Origin: Ananas comosus
Lineage: Eukaryota > Streptophyta > Magnoliopsida > Poales > Bromeliaceae
Assembly (NCBI RefSeq): GCF_001540865.1
Contig: NC_033630.1
Coordinates: 4,931,221 to 4,995,220 of the forward strand
Direction of reading: 5' to 3'
DNA length: 64,000 bases
Shown: piece after piece, positions 47,813-59,099 of the stretch
How positions within the stretch are numbered: the first letter of the stretch is position 1
Layout: each line of letters opens with the position of its first letter
Translations under genes and position numbers: made by a program
The notes under the pieces: generated by a model
The model's input: the letters and a program-made list of their open reading frames with translations, nothing else
Databases searched by the model: none
Told to the model about the DNA's origin: nothing

Positions 47813-49685
47813 TGTAGGATCCCTGGTGTTCTGCTACCGTGAGATTTCAGCATCTGAGGTTCGTCGACACATCTGGAGAGTGTCAGGACAAGTCTGAGTC
47901 GTTTTGGCGCGAAATAGATGCAAAATGGACTCAGTGTGACATGAGAGCAGGAATTTTAGCATTGAAATCTGCAAATTGCAGGTTGTCAACATTGAGTACC
48001 GGTACTACACAGGGGAGTACCGGTACCCCAGTCCAATTTTCTGATTGCTGCTCTCAGGTTGCGAAGGCTGATGCGGGGTACCGATATGGCATCGGCCTGA
48101 TACCGGTACTCCAGGGTAGGTGAGGGGCCTTTGGGTCTTTTGATGCATCGATCATTTCACCCTTATCTCCCACCGCCTATATAGGATAGAGGATTAGAGA
48201 GAGAGCTTTTGTTTGCTCTTCCCTCTCTCTCTCTAGTTTGAAGTCGTGCGCTTAGTGGAGGTCACGGTTGGAGCTCGAATCGACGTCGGCTTTGCGCCGG
48301 GAAGCCGTTTGAGCGCACGAGCGTCGTAGTTGCATTGTTGGGAGGCTGGGCGAGCGCGTGGTTCCTCTCCTGTCGACTTCTCGCCGGATTTGGATTATCT
48401 TTTCGAGGTGGGTTAATGCTTACTGAAATCGTCGGATTTTCCTACTAAGCCGGAGTTGACAGCATGTATTTTCAGTTTTGTATATTATGTTTAGTAATTC
48501 GATTCGTCGATTTGCATTATTTTTAAATGAACTCTGAATTGGAGCTTTGAATGCTATTTTTATTATACATGTTGGACTTGAAATTAACTTAGGAGAAAAC
48601 TATAGGTTCTACATTATCATTTTCTGAAAACTACTAGATTTTGTTTTAGGAGCTGTAGTTTGTTTGTATCGCCGCAGTTTGTAGGCGGTGGATATCCAGA
48701 ATAGTGTAGAATGAATTTATGCTCGTGCTGGGATGCCGAGTTTATTTTTACAATAGTGTATGGACTGTTCCGGACTGTCGGGTGCCGTTGTGGTTGACGG
48801 TGGACCCAGTTTGCTGTTTTTGCATCAGATTGTGCCGAGGACATGTTGATTATGGTTGTTAGACCAGTTAGACCATTCTGCTTTGATTATAGCCTGTGAG
48901 AGCCTGATTGAGCTCGGCAGAGATACGCTTGCATACTCGGTTGGATAGCGTCCACGAGTGCCACCCGGAGTCGGACTTTATGCTTTTGCGTTGTTGTCGT
49001 TGTATCCTGTTTGGACTCGCTCTCCACTGACGACCCAACATGGTGGTAGTTAGTGTACCTTCGACAGGCGAGACGGATGTATTCACAGTCCCTAGTGAAA
49101 TTGGGTCAAAAATTATATTTTTTTTCTACAGATAGTTAGTGTAGGATCGTGATAGTATATAGGGGCATATAGCTGTAGAGTTTTTTAGCTTTCTTTACTA
49201 TCCTTGAGCATACTTCTGTAGACTTAGTGGGTGAGCTGTTGAGATCGGTAGCGGTACCTACTGAGGACTACTTCTTTTTGCAGTATTTCTCACACTCAGT
49301 TGTTGACCCCTTTTTGTATAGCCTCCTTCTGCGGCTACTGCTGTTGCTGATCCTGATCGTGGAAAAGGAGTTGCGAGCTAGATCCCTTCCAGTTTTGTTG
49401 CTGCTTTAGAGAGTACCACCTACAGATAGTTTTGGATTTTGGATAATGTACATACTGATGTTTGATCCTTGCTGGAGCGAGTGATGTTGTATCTGGAGAC
49501 TATGTATGTATGTGAACCCGATATTTTTTTATATATGTTTACCGTTCTGTTAGCAGCTCTATACTATTGGTTGTAGTTTTGTATGATTATAGGTATAGAT
49601 ACAGCTATCGCTTCGTATACAGAAAATTTTTTTTTTGTATATGGCGAATTTATCGGCGTGCCCGGAAAAACGAGTAATCTGGGGA
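47813..49685 (-). mobile_element. Solo LTR, long-LTR family, subfamily B
   Basis: Perfect target duplication gattg (47808-47812, 49686-49690). On the minus strand it begins T-CCCCAGATTACTCG, lacking the usual GTCACG after the first T, and ends CAGGGATCCTACA. Shares taccggtac words with 38125-40055. Confidence 0.83.
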
Positions 49686-49690
49686 GATTG

Positions 49691-50054
49691 GTTTAGAGTT
49701 ATAAATCTATATTTTAAAAATTTAAGAAAAAAAAGGGTATTCAAATACGAAGGGAAGAAAATTAAATTGGGAGTGTTGGGGAGAAAGCGCTTGATGTGAC
49801 CTTGTCTCAACATAATGTTTGAAATGAAAATGAGAAATGAAATCCTGTCTATGCTTTTGATTTAGGGCACGTGGTCTTCCGTATATGTTTAGATGGACCG
49901 GAATTCGCTTACAAATTTTTTAAAAAATAATTTAAAAAGATATTAGCCAATCACTCATCCACTTGTAAATCAAAGGAAAAAAGTACCAAGAGGGAAAACA
50001 TTCGATCCGGGAATAATATCTATTTGTTTCATTAGCTTTCTCCCATATGGAAAG

Positions 50055-50135
<81 letters not shown>

Positions 50136-50594
50136 GGATTATCCAATCCATATTAATAAGTTTTAACGGGTAGATGCTTTTTCTAGCGGTACCCCATGCG
50201 AATGAATAAATTATAAAGGATGGGTGGTCTTTCTAGTGGTAGAGCAGTTAGGGATGCCTCCGCACCATATTTTATCGGGCATCCTTTAGAGAAGAGAAAG
50301 AAGAATGTTTCAATTTATAAAATTATTAACTACTTAGCAATTGATGCGGATCTACGTGCCCTTCCTTATCCAATCAAATTAAACAAATTCAAATTGCACG
50401 CATTGCAACGAACAACTTCACCCATTTGACTAACTTATGTAATCAAGTAATTCTTTACTTGATATCCCCACAAACTCTCTTTTAATAGTGTTCATCAGTA
50501 AACACGTACAGAGTTGTTGTTACTATTAATGACATATTCACACTGTTTATTTTACGAGTCCTCATTTTAGATAAGGCTACGTATATAGAGACTA
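49691..50594. other. Intergenic with a long (TA)n tract
   Basis: A (TA)n run covers about 50057-50133. A 69-aa frame at 50220-50429 matches nothing I know and is not called. Confidence 0.5.
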
Positions 50595-50609
50595 GAAACA
50601 CTATAAAAA

Positions 50610-50825
50610 TAAACTTAGCTAGAAATGTGAATCAACTAGGATTTAAACTTGCGTCTCGGGTACCAATCATCAAGTCCTTTGCCACTTGCTCTAGGATCTC
50701 TAAAGCAAGTGGCAAAGGGCTTGGTGGTTGGTACCCGAGACCCAAGTTCGAATCCTAGTTGATTCACATTTCCAGCTAAGTTTATTTCTAAGCGGGTAGC
50801 GTGCTACCTATCTCTCAAAAAAAAT
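50610..50825. mobile_element. Head-to-head SINE dimer within one 15-bp target duplication
   Basis: A minus-oriented copy (about 50610-50697) and a plus-oriented copy (about 50698-50825) meet at their 5' ends. The plus copy has the tRNA-like A box (gcaagtggcaaaggg), B box (agttcgaatcc) and the 3' end gctacctatctctc plus A tail. The direct repeat gaaacactataaaaa flanks the pair (50595-50609, 50826-50840). Confidence 0.8.
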
Positions 50826-51244
50826 GAAACACTATAAAAACTAAAGTGATAAATGTAGAAAAAATGTTACTAATTAGATCATCTAAAGTTTGCAAAGTAG
50901 TTCAATTAATTCTTTTTCTTAAACAAAGTTAGTAATTAAACAAACAATCGTGCTAGTAGCATATCTTACGCAACAAATTAGGTACAAAAATGTTTGGATG
51001 TGACTAGATCGGGACCATTTAATACATACTAAGTGTGCAATATTATAAGTAGGGCTGGCAAATGAGCGAGCCGGCTCGCGTTCGACTCGCGTTTGACTCG
51101 ATATTTGGCTTGCTCGAGCTCGACTCGAAATTAAATGAGCCGAGCTTGAACAAAAAAAAAGGCTCAAAATTCATTTCAAGCCGAGCTTGAGTATTACTCG
51201 GCTCATTCGAATTAGGCTCGAAAAGCTCGAATATATATATATAG

Positions 51245-51759
51245 TAGAGCTACTATGCTATCGAAAGTATAGAGATATGGCGCTTTCAATTTTTTAATTC
51301 TTAGATCAATCCCTTTAATCGTTTCTTATCTTTGGATTAATATTATTATTACCTTGTAGGGACCACTCAATCCTAAGATAGCGTTTGGTTAGGGGATAGG
51401 GATAGGGATAGGAATAGGCCCTTATCCCCCTTTATATCCAAACGCTAATTTTTTATCCGAGAATAGTAGTTCTCGGTTATCCCCACCAACGCCTCCATTT
51501 TTTATATGAAACTATCTAAAATTGTTCTTATCTCCAGGAACAACCTAATTTTCATCCAAACACTATTTTTTTTATCCCCACATTTGTATCTATCCCTGTA
51601 ATAGCTAGTTCTTACTTATACTCGAACCAAACAGTACCTAAGAGTATTATTTAATTCTAGGGGAGACCGCAATCATCCCAACCATATAATTTTTAATCAA
51701 AGGGTCAAAAATTCAAAAACATCAAATCCTCTATATTTTGGATAGCATAGTAGTTCTAC
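51245..51759. mobile_element. Foldback MITE split by a Tourist-like MITE
   Basis: Left tagagctactatgctatcga, right (reversed) tgtagaactactatgctatc. Same family as 506-729. The Tourist-like MITE at 51377-51638 interrupts it. Confidence 0.75.
51377..51638. mobile_element. Tourist-like MITE with TAA target duplication
   Basis: Left gatagcgtttggttagggga, right (reversed) ggtactgtttggttcgag. TAA at 51374-51376 and 51639-51641. Relative of 9676-9967. Third nesting level. Confidence 0.85.
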
Positions 51760-52560
51760 ACTATGCTATATAAATATAATATATTTTAATTATATATAGG
51801 CTGAGTGAATAATATATAATTATGTATAATAAATATAAATTTATAATATTATTTTAAATATTATTTAATATAAATTTATAATATTATTTAAGAAAAATAA
51901 TTTAAATTTAAATTCATCTGAGTTTTAATTTCAAATTTTAAATTTAATATTTAATATTTAATATTTAAAATTTAAATTTAAAACTATAAAATTTAAAAAC
52001 TTTAAATTTTAAACTATATAATATAAAAAAATTTAAATTTATACTAGAATTTAAATTTCAAACTTTAAATTTTAAATTTTAAAACTTAAATTTTAAACTC
52101 TAAAATTTAAAGTTTCAATTTTAAAATTTAAATCTTTATATTTAAATTTTTAAATTTTTAAGTTTAAGTTTATATTATTCTCCTATTATAGTAATAAAAA
52201 ATAAATGTTTTAGGTAATAGAAAGAATAAGGTAGAATGGATTGGTTTGCGAAAAAAAAAAATAAGGTCCTTATTGGGTTAGAAGTAGGTTTGCGTTTTAA
52301 CTAGATTAAGAGCGAATATGGAGTTAAATATGGATAGGGACCTTATCGGTGAAAAAGAAATAGGGGCTTGGTTTGCTATGGAATCCCATTCTCTATCTTT
52401 TTCTCTTTTTCTCTTTGTATAACTTTTAAATCTCGAGACACTTTCTTTCTTTCTTTCTTTCTTTTTTATATATTTAAATCATTTTCAAACGAGAAAATAA
52501 ACAGATAACCCAAACAAAAATACCCGGTTGTTATAACCGAGTTAAAATTGATTTGAGTGN

Positions 52561-52694
52561 AACCATATAATTTTTAATCAAAGGGTCAAAAATTCAAAAA
52601 CATCAAATCCTCTATATTTTGGATAGCATAGTAGTTCTACACTATGCTATATAAATATAATATATTTTAATTATATATAGGCTGAGTGAATAAT
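52561..52694 (+). repeat. 134-bp exact direct repeat of 51680-51813 beside an N
   Basis: The sequence starting aaccatataatttttaatca is identical to that 881 bp upstream and begins directly after the N at 52560. This suggests an assembly join rather than biology. Confidence 0.85.
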
Positions 52695-52872
52695 GTGAGT
52701 TTAGTTAAAATTGAGCCAATATTGTTGGCCCATAAAAACAAACCCAATAGACAAATAAAAGAGCAAACTTTTACTAAATTTATATATTTTTTCTTTCTTT
52801 CTTTCTTTCTTTCACAGAGCTCTAAATTTTCAATATGTTTCTCTTTTTCTCTTTTTCTATCTCTTACCCTAA

Positions 52873-53851
52873 GGTATCGTTTGGTTCGGGGATAAAGAAA
52901 AAGTGGCTATTCCAGGGATAGGTATAAATTGAGGTATAAGCGAGAATTAGATCAATTTTGCGTTTGGATGAAGATTGGGTTATTCCTGGAATAAAAAAAA
53001 AAAGCGTTTGGTTAGGTAAGATGGAATAAGAAAGATAATGGATTTTGTAAATAAAAAATAATGATATTATCCTCTTATTATATTTGAATTTGAATTTTTA
53101 AATTTTTAAATTTATATTTCTAAATTTAAAATTTTAACTTTGAAATTTAAAATCTCAAATTTTAAATTCAAAATTTTAAATTTTAAATTTCAAACTTTAA
53201 ATTTAAGATCATATTTAAATTTAAAAAAATATAATATATCAAATTTTAAATTTCAAAAATTTAAAATATCAAAATTTAAATTTAAAATTTATAATTTATA
53301 ATTTATAATTTAAATTTTAAACTTTAATTTTGAGATTATAAATTATAAATTTTAAAAATTTAAATTTTTAATTTTTAAAATTTTAAAATAAGAATAGTGG
53401 TGGGAACAATTAATAAAAATAATTTATTATAATAAATTTATAAATTTTTTAAAAATTCTACTTAAATTTAAATTTAATAAAAAGAATTTATTATAATATT
53501 TAAATATAATTTATTATAAATTTTATTATAATATTTAAATATAAATAATATGTATTAATATAGTACAATTAATAATTTTATAATAAAAATAATGTATTAT
53601 AATATATAACATATTATATTTATATAATTTAGTTTAATTCAATTTATAAGTTTAATTAAGTTTGAAATTAAGCATTGGAATAGCACTATTCCACCAAAAT
53701 GGTGGAATAACAAATCCCTTGCTATTCCGGGATAACCGAGAATAGCAAGGTTTGACCGGAATAAAATATCCCGGCCAAATTTCACCCCGTTTGGCGGAAT
53801 AGCGGGGATAACTTTCGTTATCCCCGCTTATCCTGCGATCCAAACGGGGCC
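52873..53851. mobile_element. Tourist-like MITE, about 1 kb, TAA target duplication
   Basis: Left ggtatcgtttggttcgggga, right (reversed) ggccccgtttggatcgcagg. TAA at 52870-52872 and 53852-53854. Its ends carry attccgggata/attccagggata words; the AT-rich interior is non-coding. Confidence 0.82.
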
Positions 53852-54752
53852 TAAGTGGCCAAGCTGGAAGCTCTCTAAGTTACCAAGTAATATCATATGC
53901 CCGCCGTTGCCTACCTTGCTATTAATTGTATGCTTGAGAAAATATACAGAATATTTTTAAAGTAAAAAATTATTATTCATATAAAATTTTAATTTTAGTT
54001 ATATATGATTGGATAGTTTAATCCAATATTTATCTATATAATTTATTTATTTTTAACTGCATAAATGAAAATGAATAATATAGAGATAGATGGCGGAAGA
54101 AAAGACATGTAAGGCTGAAAAAATTAGATATTCAACTCATAAATTTTTTTTTTTTCATATTATGATACTATATTTCATATAATTATTTTGTACTTTGAAC
54201 TATTAGACATATTTTTTAATTAAATTATAGATAATGTTCTATACAAATTAAACTATTAATCGTATAATGTTGAGAATTTCAAGCGGCTCGTTTAGGGCTC
54301 GAGCTCGCTCGACTTGAAATTAGGCTCGCTCGAGCTCGGCTTGAATTAATTTCAATCCAAGCTTGAACTTAAATTTAGACTCGAAATTAATTTCAAGCTG
54401 AATTTGAGCCGAGATAAGCTCGCTCGAGCTCGGCTCATTTCCACCCCTAATTATAAGGGGGGAGGGAAATTGGGCCTCTTTCTTCTTGGAAGCATGGTTG
54501 ATATATATATGTGTTCAAATAGCTTAATATGTGAGACTACTACTTGCAGGTTGTGAGAGAGTTTTTGTGATCGAGGTATTTGCACACAATCTTGTAAAAA
54601 AAAAAAAGAAAAGTGGGATGGTAAAAGAGGTTTAAAATGAGAGCTTAGAACTAGAATTGCTCTCTATAAGAAGGAAAGTTCATATAAATTCTCAATAAAA
54701 GTTTTGCCCCACCATCCCACCCAAAAAGAACATTTGGTGAGGATGACTGACT

Positions 54753-54900
54753 GTCCCTAAAGCAAGTGGCAAAGGGCTTGGTGGTTGGTACCTGAGATCC
54801 CTTGGTTCAAATCCTAGTTGATTCACATTTTCAGCTAAATTTATTTTTAAATAAAATAAACGAAGCGGGTAGCGTGCTATCTATCTCTCAAAAAAAAAAA
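54753..54900 (+). mobile_element. SINE in duplication copy A
   Basis: A box gcaagtggcaaagggcttgg, B box ggttcaaatcc, 3' end ctatctatctctc plus poly(A). acatttggtgag flanks both sides. Present in copy B as well, so it predates the duplication. Confidence 0.8.
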
Positions 54901-55084
54901 ACATTTGGTGAGAATGGTTGATCCCCAACGGTGAGATTGTCCCATTTGTTATTTGCACAATTTTGAGAATCGTGTCGTCCCGTAATAGAGTAATAAAGAG
55001 GTAATCAGATAGACTCACATGAGGACTACCCCCACTATTTCTATACCATATCCAATTCAATCTAGGAGATGTAGCTAAGGTAAT

Positions 55085-56087
55085 TGTTGGAAAAATTCAA
55101 AATTTTCTAATATATATTTTATTTATTTATATTTATATATTTATTATTTTGTTGTTTAGAGCCGTTTGGAATCCGAGAGTGGCGCGGACGTTACGCGCCA
55201 TAGTGCGCGTCGTCAGGCGTGAAAGCGCTCGAAGGCGTACTTTCCGGAGCCGAACGTTGGAGTCCATCTCGTACTCGCCTTATACATTTAGCCCTTGTTT
55301 GGTTGGGGGTTAAGGGGTGGAATAACCCCTTAATCCCCATATTATCCTCAAACATTCTAAAAAATGGGTGGGGTTAGCTAACCCCATCTCAAATAAATTA
55401 TCCCGGATTAGCTAATCCCATCTAACCCCACCAAACTCCAACCAAATATTATTTTCTATTCATAATAACCCACTATCTTTCTTATCCCACCTACTCCAAC
55501 CAATCATTATCCTTCTTTATCAATCATTATCTTCTTATCCTACTTACTCCAACCAAACACTATTTTTCATTATTCTAGACTAACTCCAACCCCCAACCAA
55601 ACACAAAAAAACTTAACCCCACTTTAACCCTGAACTTAACACTATCTCTGGAATAGCTACTTTTTCCTTAACCCCGAACCAAACGGAGGCTTAGATGTTG
55701 TCCTTCACCTTTACACAGGGGAATGAAAAGGACAAAAGAGCACACAGAGAGAGCTACTAATTAATTATATTGAGAGTTGATTTAATTTAATTTTTATTCA
55801 TTTTATTTGATCATTTTATCGCCGGGTGTTGAAAGAAGCTTCGTCAACCTCCTTCACGATCGTGCTCGCAGGAGGAGGAATTCCGATCGTACCTTGGGGT
55901 GTTGTTCCCGGTTAATCCCGCACGTAAGGACGGGAATACGCTTTAGGGCAGTGCCTCGCACGCTTCCGGATCAAATTTTCTATTTGAATTTAGCAATTAT
56001 CTGTAAGTTGTATTTATTTACTTTCATAATAAAATTTAATTAGATTTAAATCACAATCAGATTTTCGTTGCGGTATTTGTTCTAACA
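55085..56087 (+). mobile_element. Copia-like solo LTR carrying a Tourist-like MITE
   Basis: Starts TGTTGGAAAAATTCAAAA, ends GTATTTGTTCTAACA. Perfect 5-bp duplication gtaat (55080-55084, 56088-56092). Net LTR length is 600 bp after removing the 400-bp MITE and one TTA. Copy B shows the empty site (ggtaatttccatc, about 57000). Confidence 0.9.
55291..55690. mobile_element. Tourist-like MITE, 400 bp, TTA target duplication
   Basis: Left gcccttgtttggttgggggt, right (reversed) gcctccgtttggttcggggt. TTA at 55288-55290 and 55691-55693. Inserted in the solo LTR. Confidence 0.9.
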
Positions 56088-56123
56088 GTAATTTCCATCT
56101 AAAAATAGTTAACCGGAAAAAAA

Positions 56124-57034
56124 GAAACACTAAAAAATTTAAAGTGATAAATGTAGAAAAAATATTACTAATTAGATCAAAACTCTACAAAGTAGTTCAA
56201 TTAGTTCTTTTTCTTAAACAAAGTTAGTAATTAAACAAACAATCGTGCTAGTAGCATATCTTACGCAACAAATTAGGTACAAAAACGTTTGGATGTGACT
56301 AGATCGCGACCATTTAATACATACTAAGTGTGCAATATTATAAGGAGGGAGAGAAATTGGGCCTCTTTCTTCTTGGAAGCATGGTTGATATATATGTGTT
56401 CAAATAGCTTAATATGTGAGACTACTACTTGCAGCCTTGCAGGTTGTGAGAGAGTTTTGTGATCTTGTAAAAAAAAAAAGAAAAGTGGGATGGTTAAAGA
56501 GGTTTAAAATGAGAGCTTAGAACTAGAATTGCTCTCTATAAAAAGGAAAGTTCATATAAATTCTCAATATAAGTTTTGCCCCACCACCCCACCCAAAAAG
56601 AACATTTGGTGAGAATGACCGACCGTCCCTAGAGCAAGTGGCAAAGGATTTGGTGGTTGGTACCCTAGATCCTAAGTTCGAATACTAGTTGATTCACATT
56701 TTCAGCTAAGTTTATTTTTAAATGAAATAAACGAAGTAGGTAGCGTGCTACCTATCTCTCTCTTAAAAAAAAAACATTTGGTGAGGATGGTTGATCCCCA
56801 ACGGTGAGACTGTCCCATTTGTTATTTGCACAATTTTGAGAATCGTGTCGTCCCGTAATAGAGAAATAAACAGGTAATCAGATAGACTCACATACAAATA
56901 GGATAGGATTCCCCGTTTAATCAAAAAAAGATAGACTCACATGAGGACTACCCCCACTATTTCTATACCATATTCCAATTCAATCTAGGAGATGTAGCTA
57001 TGGTAATTTCCATCTAACAATAGTTAACCGGTTC
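56124..57034. repeat. Tandem segmental duplication, copy B (empty sites)
   Basis: Matches copy A from gaaacacta to atagttaaccgg but lacks the hAT and the solo LTR; single attataag and gtaat target sequences remain. About 40 bp near 56895-56935 (with tagactcaca repeated) is extra. The remainder to 57340 shows nothing recognisable. Confidence 0.85.
56624..56775 (+). mobile_element. SINE in duplication copy B
   Basis: Same insertion as 54753-54900, with B box agttcgaatac and a poly(A) end. Confidence 0.8.
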
Positions 57035-57334
57035 AGAATTATATTAGTGACATTTTAAGCATTTGAAGATCTAAAAATAATTAACTAGATCAGAATCATA
57101 TTAGTGTGATTGTAAACATCAGAATTATATTAGTGACATTTCTTGAAAAAGAAAAGGAAAGAAAAATGTTATTCCCGCAACGTAGGTGGGAGATTGTTTA
57201 AATTTATAAAATTATTTAATTATACGTTATCTTTGATATTACCATATTATACAATTTTCCTCTTTATACAACTACACTAAACAAAAGCTTGACCCACTCG
57301 GCTTGCTTACCTAATCTAATAAAATTGTTTACTT

Positions 57335-57451
57335 ACCGATTGTCTCTGGCGCAAATGGCAAAAAACTTAGTAGTTGGTATATATCTAGGGTTTCGAGTTT
57401 GAAATGAAATAAACAAAATGGATAGCATGCTACTTATTTCTCAAAAAAAAA
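57335..57451 (+). mobile_element. SINE, internally shortened
   Basis: gcgcaaatggcaaaaaactt and ggtttcgagtttgaaatg keep diverged boxes; 3' end gctacttatttctc plus A tail. aaaattgtttactt flanks it (57321-57334, 57452-57465). Confidence 0.75.
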
Positions 57452-57536
57452 AAAATTGTTTACTTCATATAATACCAGTTTTACCGGCATATATTAGAAT
57501 TCTTTTTTTTTTTAACCCTAACAATATATATATAAT

Positions 57537-58090
57537 AGAGCAGGGCTGCTGTGCTCTCAGGAGCACGGAGGCCTCCGTGCTCCTGAGCCGTTTTCGATGA
57601 TGAAATTTTCGAATCGACGATCGGCTCTGTTAGACTTGATCTAGGGTATTTGAAGTTTCTAGAAAATAATTTTTGTAATTTTTTGATATCATTTATCTAC
57701 TGATCGAAAGGATTCAAAATTAATAATTTTTAATTGTTGATATCTGCCGTTTTCAAGTTTAACGGTGCAGAAGTATTCAAATCAGATGAAATTTTGATAC
57801 AAAATTTTTTATACTATCTACAACAAGATCAATATTTCTGATCGAAAAATTTAGTGCTATATCACTACTTTTTATAGAATTTTTATTTTCAGCTGTTAAA
57901 AATTATTGATTTTTAATTCTTTCGATTGCTAGGTAAATGATATCGAAAAATCGTAAAAATTATTTCTAGAAACTTCAAATACGCTAGATCAAGTCTAACA
58001 GAGCTGATCGTCGATTTGAAAATTCCATCATAAAAAACGGCTCAGGAGCACGGAGGCCTCCGGCTCCTGAAATCACAGCAGTCCTGCTCT
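57537..58090. mobile_element. Foldback element with caggagcacggaggcctcc arms
   Basis: Left agagcagggctgctgtgctc, right (reversed) agagcaggactgctgtgatt. Arms continue for more than 100 bp and the loop words aaatgatatcgaaaaatcgt match the family. It is followed by (CT)n then (TA)n. Confidence 0.78.
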
Positions 58091-58109
58091 CTCTCTCTCT
58101 CTCTCTCTA

Positions 58110-58149
<40 letters not shown>

Positions 58150-59099
58150 CGTTCTTCCCTCTCTGTGGGATTGTGGGATCGAAGAATTATTAAAATCTCT
58201 AAATTAGCTAGATTATGATGGGACAGGCACGATGTTGGGAATGTCGAATTCCTAGCATTCGTGCCGTATGGAAAGGGAGTATAGTTGGTCTTTCACATTC
58301 GATAAAATATGAAAAAAATTTATATTTTAATTTTTAAATTTGTTGAAAAATATGATATAAAAAAAAAGTTTGCTAATTATTTAGATATACGATTTATAAA
58401 AAATTATACGTTTATCAATTAAAAATTTGAAATAAAAAATTCTGCTATTGAACTAAATTTTTTTTTCTAGATTTATTCTAGTAGTATAATTAATTATAAA
58501 TTTTTAAAAATATAAAAATAGAAAACTATAAAATAAAATAGATTAAGTAAAAATAGAAATAATAAAATTTATTGTCGTCTCCGTCATCTTTTTTATGATT
58601 CACATATTTTGTAATTTTATAAAATTTTTGAATAATTCATATATAGTTCAGCAATAGTTCACGAATAATGAAAAAAAAAAAAATCCAAAGATTCTGTATA
58701 TATTTTTTGACCAAATAATTCGGCATACTCAAATTATTCACAGATAATAAATCTAATCTAAAATTTTATATTTTATTTTAATTTTTTTAGAAATAAATCG
58801 CCGTTATATTCAAAATTTTAATACTTGGCAAGTAATTGGCAAGTCAACGGGCAATGGATTAGATCGGAGGACGCCACGGAGGATCTGCTGAAAATGATAA
58901 TCACTAGCCATCCCATTCTTTCATTCCTTCCGGGAGTGGGCGGCCGGACCACTCCAACGGTCGCTTATGCCCACGCGTTTTGGCGTCACTCCCCACCATT
59001 TCCGCTAACACTCTTATTCATAAATGACGAGCCCTACACGAAAGCAGCGATCGAGCTTATCATCGACACCCCTAACCCCAACCGTAACCCCGGAGCGTA
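58091..59099. other. 5' flank of the aminotransferase gene
   Basis: AT-rich to about 58830, then GC-rich towards the start codon. The 91-aa frame at 58825-59100 ends just before the start codon and resembles no protein; it is probably promoter/5'UTR. No clear TATA box was fixed. Confidence 0.45.

Larger units (their letters stand above)
51050..54449. mobile_element. hAT-type element, 3.4 kb, with nested MITEs
   Basis: Left end tagggctggcaaatgagcga, right end (reversed) taggggtggaaatgagccga. Perfect 8-bp target duplication attataag (51042-51049, 54450-54457). The duplicated locus at 56330-56345 has a single attataag, an empty site. Inside are a foldback MITE with a Tourist-like MITE in it, AT-rich tracts, an N, and another Tourist-like MITE. 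No transposase frame remains. Confidence 0.92.
50826..55084. repeat. Tandem segmental duplication, copy A (with insertions)
   Basis: 50826-51049 joined to 54450-55084 and to 56093-56123 matches copy B (56124-57034) nearly base for base. Copy A differs by a hAT (51050-54449) and a solo LTR (55085-56087). A SINE in the duplicated segment is present in both. Confidence 0.85.
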
